9,311 nucleotides of DNA from contig QHZM01000155.1 in assembly GCA_003224665.1 (NCBI GenBank), positions 1-9,311 of the forward strand. Reading direction: 5' to 3'. Both the position numbers and the translations under genes were made by a program. The notes under the pieces were generated by a model. The model made no database searches. It had not been told where the DNA came from and saw nothing but the letters and a program-made list of their open reading frames with translations. Source of the stretch: Acidobacteriota bacterium (GTDB taxonomy: Bacteria; Acidobacteriota; Terriglobia; UBA7540). Positions 1 through 8,315 of the stretch are shown piece by piece. Numbering within the stretch: position 1 is the first letter of the stretch; the number at the start of each line of letters is the position of its first letter.

Positions 1-245
1 CCAAGGGAGTAGTCCCCACCGTGCGCGGCGATGTGTCGGTCAACTGGAAACGGCATGGGTCAATATTCGAACTCAGCGTGAGCGTGCCCATGCAGGCCCT
101 CGTCGAACTTAGCGTGCCCGCCAGAAGCTTGGAAACGACTCGCCTTACCAGCAGGACAAGACCGCAGAAACGAGCGTTTACGGACGACCGAGCGCGCTAC
201 TGGGTGCAAGCTCCGGGGACATTCCGCGTCGAGGCCCAGGGATGA
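1..245 (+). CDS. C-terminal fragment of a probable alpha-L-rhamnosidase (GH78-like)
   Basis: The frame beginning at base 3 is open from the window edge to a TGA at 243-245 and gives about 80 residues, so the gene starts upstream of the window. The stretch reading VSVNWKRHGSIFELSVSVP, followed by an alternating ALVELSVPA strand, matches the usual pattern at the end of GH78 alpha-L-rhamnosidases. There a small C-terminal beta-sandwich has a strand with a V.W form, then a strand ending in P, then a turn and an A.V.LP strand. The last residues (YWVQAPGTFRVEA) resemble the closing V.SG.Y.F strand of the same domain. The catalytic barrel is not in the window, so family and activity are inferred from this tail and from a second rhamnosidase-like gene at 8627. 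Other multidomain glycosidases can end in a similar sandwich. The gene would release terminal rhamnose from a glycan or glycoside. Confidence 0.55.
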   Translation, partial: KGVVPTVRGDVSVNWKRHGSIFELSVSVPMQALVELSVPARSLETTRLTSRTRPQKRAFTDDRARYWVQAPGTFRVEAQG

Positions 246-654
246 GGGCCAGGTGGTACCGCGCGAGGTGAACTCGCCGCTTTCCCCGGCAGGCTGCGGC
301 CGCCAAACTCCGAATATACCGAGCTGGCACATCGTCTGGGTGGGTACGTCGGCGCCGAAAAAATTACCTGACGCGACAGTGGCAAAAAGTGGCGGCCCGC
401 CAAGAGTTGGTTATCGAATCTCCGTTTTTGACTTCGAGGCCGCCAAAAAGCATCGCAGTCAATGAAAAAGTCGGCGCTGTGATCGTGTGATGGGGTTGGA
501 TGAGCGGCGGACCTTGGCGACTGAGCCAGATTCCGGATCAACAGCATTCGGGTTTTAGGACCGCAGCGTTTCCGCGCAAGGCCTGAGAGTAGTTGTCCCG
601 ACAGGGTCAAGATAGGTAAATAGTTTGTTCCTGCGTCAGATATGAGTGAGGGAG
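246..654. other. Intergenic region, no gene supported
   Basis: About 400 bases between the rhamnosidase tail and the GH106-related gene. Short open frames exist on both strands, but none gives a recognisable protein or has a convincing ribosome binding site. A five-base-pair hairpin (GCGAG 263-267, CTCGC 273-277, five-base loop) lies just after the upstream stop. It has no proper U-run, so it is at most a weak terminator candidate. A sequence with weak resemblance to a sigma-70 promoter (TTGTCC 593-598, TAAATA 617-622, 18-base spacer) lies before the next gene. Neither is strong enough to call. If the downstream genes form their own transcript, its promoter should lie here. Confidence 0.5.
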
Positions 655-3581
655 ATGCTTGAAGAGAAAAATCTGGGGCGAGTGCCAATCTTAGCTGTCG
701 TCCTTTTGGTCTTACAGTGCATTCCATTGGTCCTTCTCGGTTCGGAATACTCCGACCAGGGAGTCAATGCAGGAGAGTTTCGCGCTGCCGTCGCCGATCT
801 CGCCCCCTTCTGGTTCTGGAACGGGGACATGCGACCGGAGGAAATCGAGCGCCAACTGCGTGCGATGAAGGAAGCCGGTATTCATTCAGTAGTTTTCCAT
901 CCTCGATTTGGAATGGGAGGGCAGTTCGGCCACGGGGAATTGGAATATTACCTGTCGGAAACTTATTTCGACAGGTTCAAATTCGGGTTGGAGACTTGCC
1001 GGCGATTGGGCCTGAAAGTCATTCTCTACGACGAGTACAACTGGCCGAGCGGGTATGCCGGGGGAAGGGTGCTCAGGGGAGGCCTGGTAGGAACCCGGCA
1101 GGTGCCACCTAATCCCGAGTATATCGCCAAGCATCTTGCCATGGTGGTGATGCCTATCGGCGCGGAGGGAAAGCGGGAGAGCTCTTGGAAAGTTCCAGAC
1201 GGGAAATTAGTGGCCGTCATTGCCGCCGAGGCCCGACAGGGTGGTTTGATCCGTTCAACGTTCAGAAATCTCACTTCGCAAGTGGGCGATGGACGCCTGA
1301 AATGGGAAGTCCCGAATGGCGATTGGCGGTTGATGTTCTTTATGCAGCGGGATAGCCCGCCTGGCACCGGGCCCGGTACAGCCGGGGTAGACAATCCTCC
1401 GTGCTGCGCGGACCTGATGAATCCGGCCGCCGTGGATAAATTCATCTCCGTCACCCATGCGGAGTATTACCGGAGATTCGCCGAATACTTCGGCAGCACG
1501 ATCACCGCTATTTTTACCGATGAGCCGGGATTCTTGAACAACCGCATCGATGGTTATCTGCCCAACACCGTTCCCTGGACGGAGTCCCTGCCCGAGTTCT
1601 TTGAGCGGAAAAAGGGCTATTCGCTGATCGATTCCCTGCCGCTCGTCTGGGTGGGCGAGAGCGAAGACAATGCCCGGGTGCGGAGCGATTTCTGGGATAC
1701 CCTCTCCACGCTCTACATGGAGACTTATTTTCGCAAGATCTACGTCTGGTGCGCGGCTCACCGGATCCAGTCCGTCGGGCACGTTTTGGAAGACACTTTG
1801 CGGTTCCATCGGACCTTCGAGGGCGGGGATTATTTCAAGACGATGCGCTATATGCACCGCGCTGGGGTGGACCAGATCGGCCAGCGGCGTTTTGGGTTGA
1901 TCAATCCGAAGCTTCCGAGATCCTGCACGCTTTCTTTTATTCTGTCGAAGGACCGCGAAAACAGGAATCGCCTCCTGACCTGTTCTACCACCAGCTTTGG
2001 AGAGACCACTTTCACAGCTTTGTCGAGTACGCCTCCCGGATGCTCTACCTGGCAAGCCGGGGCAGACAGGTGGTTGACCTCGCCATCCTCTATCCCACCA
2101 CGGCCATCATGACCGAGGGCGATCTAACGAACTTCACTTCTCTGAGCAGAATCGAGGAATACTTCCTGTCGGCGTCGATGGCCATCAGGGCCGGTCAGTA
2201 TGATTTCAATTATGTGGACGAGTTGACACTCGCAGGTAATCGGGATCTGGGTGTGCCCGTCAGCCAATCAGCCAATGAACTCAACGTGAATGGGTACACC
2301 TATTCCGTGATTGTGCTCCCGGCGCTCCCTGCGATTTCCGGCGCGGCAGCCGAGAGGCTTGGGAAATTCTATCGAAGCGGGGGGAAAATTATTGCTTTGG
2401 GGACCCTGCCAGTGCGATCCACCGATGGCCAGGCTGCGCTGCTACACAGTTTCCTCCGCTCAGTGTTTGGCACCGAAGAGGCCACTCCGATAGAACGTAT
2501 TGACAAAAGAAATGAATTCGACGGACGTGCGATTTTCGTGCCCATCCCCAACATGGTTTCCGACGAAGAGCTAGCCAAGCTTCCTCGTATGGCTCTTGCC
2601 ACAGCGCCGACCTCCATCGCCCGGGGCCGCGATCTGGATTACTCCCAGCCCTGGATCCGGCAGCTCCTCGAGGCGGTCAGCCAAACGGCGCACCCGGACG
2701 TGCACTTATCTTCCCTGCGTCCCAGTATTGCCTTCCTGCACAAGCGCGGCGGGGGGAAGGATTGGCACCTGATCAGCAACGATTCGGCGGAAACTGTGGC
2801 GGATGATTTCGCGTTCTCATCTTCCGGGGCTCCTTCGCTCTGGGACCCCGAATCGGGGAACGTTCGAGACGCGCCGGTCTTCCACCAAGAATCGGGTCGC
2901 ACCACGGTTCCACTCAAACTGCTCCCCTACAGTGCCGTCGCCGTAGTGTTTGACACTGAGAAGCGGGCCGAGGGAAGGCCGCATCTGACGCGCTCAGATG
3001 CCGAGGTGTTGGAAACCGAAGTGACGGGGGAGCGCCTGAAGGTTAGGGTTCTGACCGAAGCCCAAGGGACGGTGAGTATGGTTGCGGTCTATCAGGACCG
3101 TTCCGTCACTCGCTCGCTGTCGGAAACAGAGAGCCTGAAGCCCGTGTCTCTGGAAGGACCGTGGCTTTTCCGTCTCGAAGGGGTGGACAAGCCGGCTGTT
3201 TCCCGAGCCCTGGGGAGCTGGACGGACGATTGGCCGGACTTTTCGGGGACAGGGTGGTACGAAAAGGAGATAGTCGTGGAAGGCGAGTGGTTGGCGGCGG
3301 GGCGGAGGGTCTTTCTGGATCTGGGGGTGGTCAAGAATATCGCCACCGTGCGGGTCAACGGAAAGAGTGCCGGGACCGAACTGTGGAGTCCTTACCAACT
3401 GGAGATCACGGGGCTCCTGAAGGCCGGAGCCAATCGTTTAGAGATTGGCGTGACCAACACCCTGGCCAACCGCTACGGGCAGGGCCGGCCGGGTCTTCCG
3501 GAGAAGCCCGCCTCGGGCTTGCTGGGGCCGGTGCGGCTAGCGCCCGCCAAAGTGTTGGAATGCGAATTTACCTGGGAGTAG
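655..3581 (+). pseudogene. Secreted GH106-related glycoside hydrolase, broken by frameshift and internal deletion
   Basis: Two overlapping frames together encode one large glycosidase. The 5' frame opens at ATG 655 (weak GAGG at 648-651; a GTG at 646 is the alternative) and stays open to 2112. It carries a Sec signal peptide (hydrophobic residues about 10-29), then PFWFWNGD, YDEYNWPSG (about 125-133) and TDEPGF (about 288-293), typical of the large enzymes related to GH106. The glutamate in TDEP is a likely catalytic acid. The matching protein continues to GVDQIGQRRFGLINPKLPRS, then resumes in another frame with HAFFYSVEGPRKQESPPDL from about 1923 to the stop at 3581. The C-terminal part includes a galactose-binding-like jelly roll (about 3140-3560). 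Relatives have roughly 45 residues between those two motifs that are absent here, so this is more than a single-base slip. Rhamnosidase-type activity is inferred from family and neighbours. As read, no full-length enzyme would be made. Confidence 0.75.
1905..1925 (+). other. Frame break and probable deletion junction inside the GH106-related gene
   Basis: Up to about 1920 the +1 frame gives family-like sequence ending NPKLPRS. From about 1923 the +3 frame gives family-like sequence starting LHAFFYS. In relatives the first motif precedes a segment of the form S.AH..G..RV.SE.FG and a following helix before the PHAFYYS strand. That whole segment is missing. Moving from frame 1 to frame 3 fits a lost length of 3n+1 bases, around 130 by comparison with remembered relatives. 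The exact ends cannot be placed without an aligned homologue. Confidence 0.6.
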
Positions 3582-3738
3582 AGGCCAAGCGACCTTACAA
3601 CCTTTTGAATGAGCTCGTAGGGGTCCCACAAAGTCAATGAGTTCAGCGAGCACCGCGACGAGAGAGGACCATTTTGCAGGCACCGCCTTGACTCAAGCCT
3701 TGTCGGAGCTACAACGAATCCTTAGGGATTGAAGGTTA

Positions 3739-5517
3739 ATGGAACGCAATTTTCGGCGTCTTCCCAGAACAAACGGCGGGAAGATGAGCTCGGTGTTTCT
3801 CATCCTTACAGCTTCTGCGACAATCCTGCAGGCGAGTCGTCAAACATCCGTTGTCGTATCCAAAGCGGACAGGATCGTTGTGTTGACCTTCGATGACGCC
3901 GTCAAGTCACAGCGGACGGTGGTCGCGCCACTTCTCAAGGATTTGGGCTTCGGCGCAACGTTTTTTGTCAGCCATCGATGGATGGTGGACGATCCCGAAC
4001 ACTACCTCACTTGGCAAGAGATCGCAGAAATTCATCAGATGGGTTTCGAGATCGGAAATCATAGTTGGACTCACCCAGATTTCTCCATTCCTAAGAATGC
4101 TGCGAGACTTCCTGCTGAACTGGCGCTGGTCGAAAACGAACTTCACAAAGTGGGCGTTCCTCGGCCAGTCAGCTTTGCCTGGTGTGGGAACGGTTTTGGC
4201 CCTGAGGCTGTCCAGCAGTTAACCGAGATGGGTTACAAGCTCGCGCGTCGCGGCATGCAGCCCGAGGTACCCTACGGCAGGGTGGAGGTAGGCCCTACCT
4301 TCGATCCCCAAAAACACCACCCGCTGCTGATACCCACCACAGGCGATGCGTACCCAGGATGGACGACGGAGCATTTTCGGCGAGTCGTCGAACAGGCTCG
4401 GAGCGGTCAGATCGTAGTATTGCAGTTCCACGGAGTTCCCGACCCACACCCCTGGGTGAATACTTCGCCTGAGCGTTTTCGGGAGTACATGGCCTATCTT
4501 AAACAGCAAGGTTTTCGGGTAATCGCCCTGAGAGACTTGGAAGGATTTTTGTCACCCGAGATTCGCCCGGCTGATCCGCTACTCGGGACACGGTTTCCGG
4601 AACCCGAGAACGGAAGGCTCATCTTGCCGACTGAAATGCAGACTACCCGAGATGAGTTGGGATACTGGCTCAAAAACATGATGCGCTACCACCGTTACAC
4701 GTGGGCTGAGGCTGCGCGGGTAACGGGTTTCGGTGTCGATGTGCTGAAAAGTCGCGCGGAGGAACTGGGGCTTGAGAGCAGTCCGCCGCCTGAACCCCAC
4801 GGAACTGAGGAAATCATTCGGGTGCTGCCCTATCCGGGTGGACGGCACCCGCGAATTGGTTTCCTGGAAGGGGCCGTCCTTCCGCAGCGGGGCACCAAGG
4901 CCAGCGTTTTTTTGCCCTGGAACCCGGCCAGTTATTTGGTTGTCGATCTTCCTGAGGCGATCTTCAGCAATTTGGGTCTGACTTATCTGGCTCACACGCA
5001 CGTTCTTACGATTTGGGATGCACGGAACATTTGGTTAGAAAACATCGACTGGAATCGTAATCCCGATGGCAGTTTAACCGGAAGCCGAGTCCTTCCCAAC
5101 AAAATCACTTTTGGCGCTTCGATTCAGCCGTCCAAAGGGCAGATAGAGATGGAGCTATGGCTGCGAAACGAATCTCTTGAGAAGCTGAGCGGTCTGCGCA
5201 CACAAATCTGCGCAATGCTTAAAGGCGCGCCGGACTTCAACAGCCAGACGAACGACAACAAGATTTTCCGTAGCCCGGCGTCTGCCGTCAGATCGGCGAA
5301 AGGGGACCGCTGGATTTTGATGGCATGGGACCGGTGCGGCCGCGCATGGGGCAATCCTGAGGTCCCTTGTTTGCATGCCGACCCTATACTCGCGGACTGC
5401 CCTCCGGGAGAGATGGTCCGCGTACGGGGACGGCTTTGGTTCTATGAAGGTAACGACATCGACAGTGAGCTCGAACGTGCACAGAAAGCTTTCGCAGCAC
5501 TGCCGTCGAGTCAATAG
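3739..5517 (+). CDS. Secreted polysaccharide deacetylase (NodB fold) with extra C-terminal domain
   Basis: A 592-residue protein of the carbohydrate esterase 4 / NodB superfamily, which removes acetyl groups from sugars in a metal-dependent reaction. The deacetylase domain spans about 45-270. It has TFDD (50-53, catalytic Asp52 and metal ligand Asp53), the HSWTH metal motif (108-112), an FAWCGNGFG segment at 146-154 where many relatives have a proline-containing loop, and LQFH (228-231) with the late histidine. All core ligands are present, so it should be active. Residues 300-345 are helical (YWLKNMMRYHRYTWAEAARV). About 365-575 forms a separate domain with four cysteines (491, 533, 544, 554) that I cannot name. 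An N-terminal signal sequence is likely. ATG 3739 follows GAAGG at 3731-3735; ATG 3784 would give a shorter, more typical signal peptide (MSSVFLILTASATILQA) and is a real alternative. It ends 22 bases before the oxidoreductase gene, suggesting one operon. The substrate is unknown. Confidence 0.85.
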   Translation: MERNFRRLPRTNGGKMSSVFLILTASATILQASRQTSVVVSKADRIVVLTFDDAVKSQRTVVAPLLKDLGFGATFFVSHRWMVDDPEHYLTWQEIAEIHQMGFEIGNHSWTHPDFSIPKNAARLPAELALVENELHKVGVPRPVSFAWCGNGFGPEAVQQLTEMGYKLARRGMQPEVPYGRVEVGPTFDPQKHHPLLIPTTGDAYPGWTTEHFRRVVEQARSGQIVVLQFHGVPDPHPWVNTSPERFREYMAYLKQQGFRVIALRDLEGFLSPEIRPADPLLGTRFPEPENGRLILPTEMQTTRDELGYWLKNMMRYHRYTWAEAARVTGFGVDVLKSRAEELGLESSPPPEPHGTEEIIRVLPYPGGRHPRIGFLEGAVLPQRGTKASVFLPWNPASYLVVDLPEAIFSNLGLTYLAHTHVLTIWDARNIWLENIDWNRNPDGSLTGSRVLPNKITFGASIQPSKGQIEMELWLRNESLEKLSGLRTQICAMLKGAPDFNSQTNDNKIFRSPASAVRSAKGDRWILMAWDRCGRAWGNPEVPCLHADPILADCPPGEMVRVRGRLWFYEGNDIDSELERAQKAFAALPSSQ

Positions 5518-5528
5518 TAAAGAGGAAT

Positions 5529-5532
5529 GGAG
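5529..5532 (+). promoter_or_regulatory. Ribosome binding site for the Gfo/Idh/MocA gene
   Basis: GGAG seven bases before ATG 5540. It supports this start over in-frame starts further upstream, which would overlap the deacetylase gene and put the twin-arginine signal in the middle of the protein. Confidence 0.65.
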
Positions 5533-5539
5533 TCGACCA

Positions 5540-6841
5540 ATGAAAACTCAAGATCAAAAAAAGACTCGGCGCAGCTTCATAACGCAGACCGCCAAGTATG
5601 GGGCAGGGTTCGCAGCCCTCGCATCATCCAATATCTTGGGAGCGAATGATCGGATTCGGATTGGCGTGATAGGGACTGGAGGAAGGGCGAGGCAATTAAT
5701 GGGGTACTTGCTTCCAGAAGCCCAGGAGATTTGGGCGGGTCTCCCACAATTCAAGACCGTGCACGTTTCGGGTGCCCAGGTGGTGGCGGTAGCCGATGTG
5801 TTCGAGCCCCACCTGGACCGGGCTGCCGCGATGGTCGGCCCGGGAACCACAAAGTTTCACGATTACCGCAAGCTGCTTGACCAAAAGGACATTGACGCGG
5901 TTATGGTCGCTTCGCCTGACCACTGGCACAAACAAATGCTAGTGGATGCAGTTGAGGCGGGCAAAGATGTTTATCTGGAAAAACCCGTTACCCATTCGAT
6001 CGAGGAGGGTCCGGAAGAGATCAGCGCAGTGGAGAAAAGCGGTCGGATCGTTCAAACCGGGACCCAGCACCGAAGCTGGAAGCATTACATTCAGGGGAAA
6101 GAGATTGTTGATTCCGCCGCCTTGGGTGAGGTCCGTCTGGTTGAGTCGTACTGGTTTCTGAATGCCAGCAGGGTGAAAGAAATGGTGCGGTATCAGAAGA
6201 CTGATCTCTCAAAGCTTGATTGGAAGGCTTGGCTTGGATCTGCACCCGCTCAGCCGTTTAGCGAGATGAAGTTCCGGATGTGGCGCTACTTCTGGGATTT
6301 TGGAGGCGGTTCTTTAACCGATTTGATGAGCCACGCAATCGACTCCATCCAGTGGTATATGGACAGCCCCACCCCCTCGAGTGCCATCGCTACGGGCCAC
6401 TCCTACGATTTCGAATGGGAATGCCCTGATACAGTGAGCTGCACGCTGGAGTATCCCAAAAGGTTCCTGGTGAGCTATATCGGGAATCACGTCACAGGCA
6501 TGGATTTTGGCAGCATCGTATTTCGCGGGTCAAAAGCAACTCTGGAGATCAGCCGGGCGGCTCTTGCTTTCTATGAGGAAGATCCGAATCAGGGCTTTCC
6601 CATCTACACTTCCCGAAGTCAGCGCTGGCGGCCGGAACCCAAAGTCTACGTCGAATCCGACTATGAAGGCACCTCCGATAACCTGCGTATCTGGCTGGAA
6701 TGCATTCGGAGCCGGAAAACTCCCAATGCCAACATTCGAGTGGGCGTGGAAGCTGCTCGTGCAGCCCATATCGGAAATGCGGCGCTGTTGAGTGGGAGAA
6801 AAGCGAGCTGGGACGAACAGCAGCAAAAGCTTCTTGTGTAG
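5540..6841 (+). CDS. Tat-exported Gfo/Idh/MocA family oxidoreductase
   Basis: A 433-residue NAD(P)-dependent sugar oxidoreductase of the Gfo/Idh/MocA family. The N-terminus has a twin-arginine signal (TRRSFI, 9-14, then a small hydrophobic stretch ending near SNILGAND), so the folded protein should be exported. The Rossmann domain starts at about 39 with IGVIGTGGRAR. ASPDHWH (124-130) and EKP (147-149, the usual catalytic lysine) follow. The C-terminal domain contains GGGSLTDLMSHAID (255-268), which supplies the family's conserved Asp and His. Known relatives include glucose-fructose oxidoreductase and GH109 enzymes, both holding NAD tightly; that would suit a protein outside the cytoplasm. 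The tight spacing to a DUF1080 gene (10 bases) suggests that it oxidises a sugar to a keto form for that partner. A GH109-like hydrolytic role is possible. The substrate cannot be read from the sequence. Confidence 0.88.
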   Translation: MKTQDQKKTRRSFITQTAKYGAGFAALASSNILGANDRIRIGVIGTGGRARQLMGYLLPEAQEIWAGLPQFKTVHVSGAQVVAVADVFEPHLDRAAAMVGPGTTKFHDYRKLLDQKDIDAVMVASPDHWHKQMLVDAVEAGKDVYLEKPVTHSIEEGPEEISAVEKSGRIVQTGTQHRSWKHYIQGKEIVDSAALGEVRLVESYWFLNASRVKEMVRYQKTDLSKLDWKAWLGSAPAQPFSEMKFRMWRYFWDFGGGSLTDLMSHAIDSIQWYMDSPTPSSAIATGHSYDFEWECPDTVSCTLEYPKRFLVSYIGNHVTGMDFGSIVFRGSKATLEISRAALAFYEEDPNQGFPIYTSRSQRWRPEPKVYVESDYEGTSDNLRIWLECIRSRKTPNANIRVGVEAARAAHIGNAALLSGRKASWDEQQQKLLV

Positions 6842-6845
6842 GAGG
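6841..6845 (+). promoter_or_regulatory. Ribosome binding site for the DUF1080 gene
   Basis: A strong GGAGG begins on the last base of the preceding gene's TAG stop and sits six bases before ATG 6852. It fixes the start at 6852 and suggests translational coupling with the oxidoreductase. In-frame starts further upstream lie inside that gene. Confidence 0.7.
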
Positions 6846-6851
6846 CGAGGA

Positions 6852-8258
6852 ATGGGGCTCGAGGAGCGGAACCTGTCCTGCATCGAAGAGATTTTACTGC
6901 TCATAACTATCTCCATTGTCACCCCTATGTCTGCCTGGCCAGCCGACGATGGTTTCACTCCGCTGATGACTGCTCCCACTCTGGAACACTTTATAGGTGA
7001 CAAAGGGTATTGGTCTTTTCAAAACGGTGTGCTTGCCGCCCAGGGCGATGGTCAATTAACTGAGAGCAAGTTGCTTTTGACCACGGAACGGTTCGGCAAC
7101 TTTATCTTGAAGTTTTTGGCACGTTCCACCGGCGGGAAAGTTAGAGTCCTATTCCGAGCCACGGTCCAGCCCCCGGGCTACGTCGTGGGATATGAAGCCG
7201 AACTTGGCGGCCAGCAATCGGGCAGCCTGATTTTCCGAAAGCCCGGCCCATTCTTTCCGAAATCGCCTAAAGCGGAGCCGGGACATGCTGCTCCAGGATT
7301 TCCCGATGCCCCGGTAATGCCCTTTTTCCGGGAGGCGGAGGAAATACCCTTGGTCCGATTCGGTCCCTCCAAAGGGAAGACTATCTCTGGGTCCGATCAG
7401 TGGGTTGAGTACCAAATTGCAGGGTTGGGGGACCACGTTGTCATCAGGGTCGATGGAATTATGAAAGCGCATTACCGCGCCAGTAAGGGCGCTGAAGAAG
7501 GGATGTTAGGTTTCCGATTGGGACCCGGAAATGGGGCGAAGGTGGAGTTGAAGGATATTCAGATCCAGCTTTTGGGAGACGTGCGTTGGCCGACAGACCG
7601 AACTGCGGGAGATCTAACGGCCGTCCCGGCCGAACGGTGGAAGGATTCGCCGCTGGATCTGAACCGAATAAGCGACGAGGCATGGACCCGGGAGACCCGC
7701 GAACTGCTAGGGATTGCCGGAAATGGGGAAGGATTCCGGACCCTTTTTGACCGAAAAAGCTTGGAGGGTTGGCGCGATGCGACTACTTTCTGGTCAGCAG
7801 AGGAGGGTCTCATCAAAGGTTTCTCTCATAACTCGTTTTTGGTGACGGAGAAGGATTACGCGGACTTCATCCTGAAAGGCTCCGTCCGCATGTCGCCTTC
7901 CGGCGCAAACAGTGGAGTCCAGGTCCGGAGTTCAGTGATCCCGGATGGGATGAGGGGATATCAGTTGGATATCGGTATTCCCTGGTGGGGACAGCTGTAT
8001 CACGAGAGTACCCAACGGGGAATCTTAGTTCCAGTGGATGATCGGAAGAAGCGCCTCGATCTAGTCCGTGCCGATAGCTGGAATGACTTCATGATTATCT
8101 GTAAGGGTAATCATCTGGTTGGTCAATTGAATGGAGAGGTCACCTTCGATTTCGTGGACTATTACGGAGAGAAAACGGGCCGGATCGGACTTCAGATCCA
8201 CTTGGGTCCGCCCATGAAAGTGGAGTTTAGAGACCTCCAGATCAAAGAGCTCCCTTAG
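6852..8258 (+). CDS. Secreted DUF1080 (3-keto-disaccharide hydrolase family) protein with two related domains
   Basis: A 468-residue protein. A hydrophobic N-terminus (about 11-28, ending near MSAWPA) is a probable Sec signal peptide. The C-terminal domain (about 294-468) is a clear DUF1080: GFRTLFDRKSLEGW, NSGVQVRS, GYQLDIG, a WGQLYHE segment, LNGEVTFDFVD and the ending GLQIHLGPPMKVEFRDLQI. These have a concanavalin-like sandwich fold and are linked to cleavage of 3-keto-glycosides. The N-terminal domain (about 40-241) looks like a diverged copy: YWSFQNGVLAAQG and FGNFILKF match FWSAEEGLIKG and YADFILKG, and it ends VELKDIQIQLLG, like VEFRDLQIKEL in the second copy. It carries a proline-rich insertion at about 131-155. 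Ten bases separate it from the oxidoreductase gene, so the pair probably acts in sequence. Whether both domains are catalytic is unknown; the first may bind substrate only. Confidence 0.85.
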   Translation: MGLEERNLSCIEEILLLITISIVTPMSAWPADDGFTPLMTAPTLEHFIGDKGYWSFQNGVLAAQGDGQLTESKLLLTTERFGNFILKFLARSTGGKVRVLFRATVQPPGYVVGYEAELGGQQSGSLIFRKPGPFFPKSPKAEPGHAAPGFPDAPVMPFFREAEEIPLVRFGPSKGKTISGSDQWVEYQIAGLGDHVVIRVDGIMKAHYRASKGAEEGMLGFRLGPGNGAKVELKDIQIQLLGDVRWPTDRTAGDLTAVPAERWKDSPLDLNRISDEAWTRETRELLGIAGNGEGFRTLFDRKSLEGWRDATTFWSAEEGLIKGFSHNSFLVTEKDYADFILKGSVRMSPSGANSGVQVRSSVIPDGMRGYQLDIGIPWWGQLYHESTQRGILVPVDDRKKRLDLVRADSWNDFMIICKGNHLVGQLNGEVTFDFVDYYGEKTGRIGLQIHLGPPMKVEFRDLQIKELP

Positions 8259-8315
8259 TAACTGAGGACGGATCCGGCTGCGCTCCACCATGGGGTAGCC
8301 GCTGTGGGCGGTTGA

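Noticed and set aside
263..277. Hairpin after the first gene as a terminator
   Set aside because: The stem is only five base pairs and is not followed by a T-run.
253..465. Short + strand open frame in the intergenic region
   Set aside because: No recognisable domain, no ribosome binding site and unlike any family I know; treated as chance.
593..622. Promoter-like TTGTCC and TAAATA pair
   Set aside because: The match is weak and the sigma factor preferences of the host are unknown; noted only in the intergenic entry.
642..662. Six-codon open frame overlapping the start of the GH106-related gene
   Set aside because: Too short to distinguish from chance, with no ribosome binding site of its own.
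197..727. A 176-codon open frame on the - strand across the intergenic region
   Set aside because: It overlaps the tail of one + strand gene and the start of the next, and its translation looks like low-information sequence with no motif or signal.
1255..2055. A 266-codon open frame on the - strand
   Set aside because: It lies antisense to the GH106-related gene, whose + strand translation has clear family motifs. The - strand protein has no recognisable domain.
3637..3732. A 31-codon open frame just before the deacetylase gene
   Set aside because: No similarity recognised and no convincing ribosome binding site; too short to support.
5375..5539. Longer in-frame N-terminus for the oxidoreductase
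   Set aside because: It would overlap the deacetylase gene and bury the twin-arginine signal; ATG 5540 has GGAG at good spacing.
6792..6851. Longer in-frame N-terminus for the DUF1080 protein
   Set aside because: It would overlap the oxidoreductase gene; ATG 6852 has a strong GGAGG six bases upstream.
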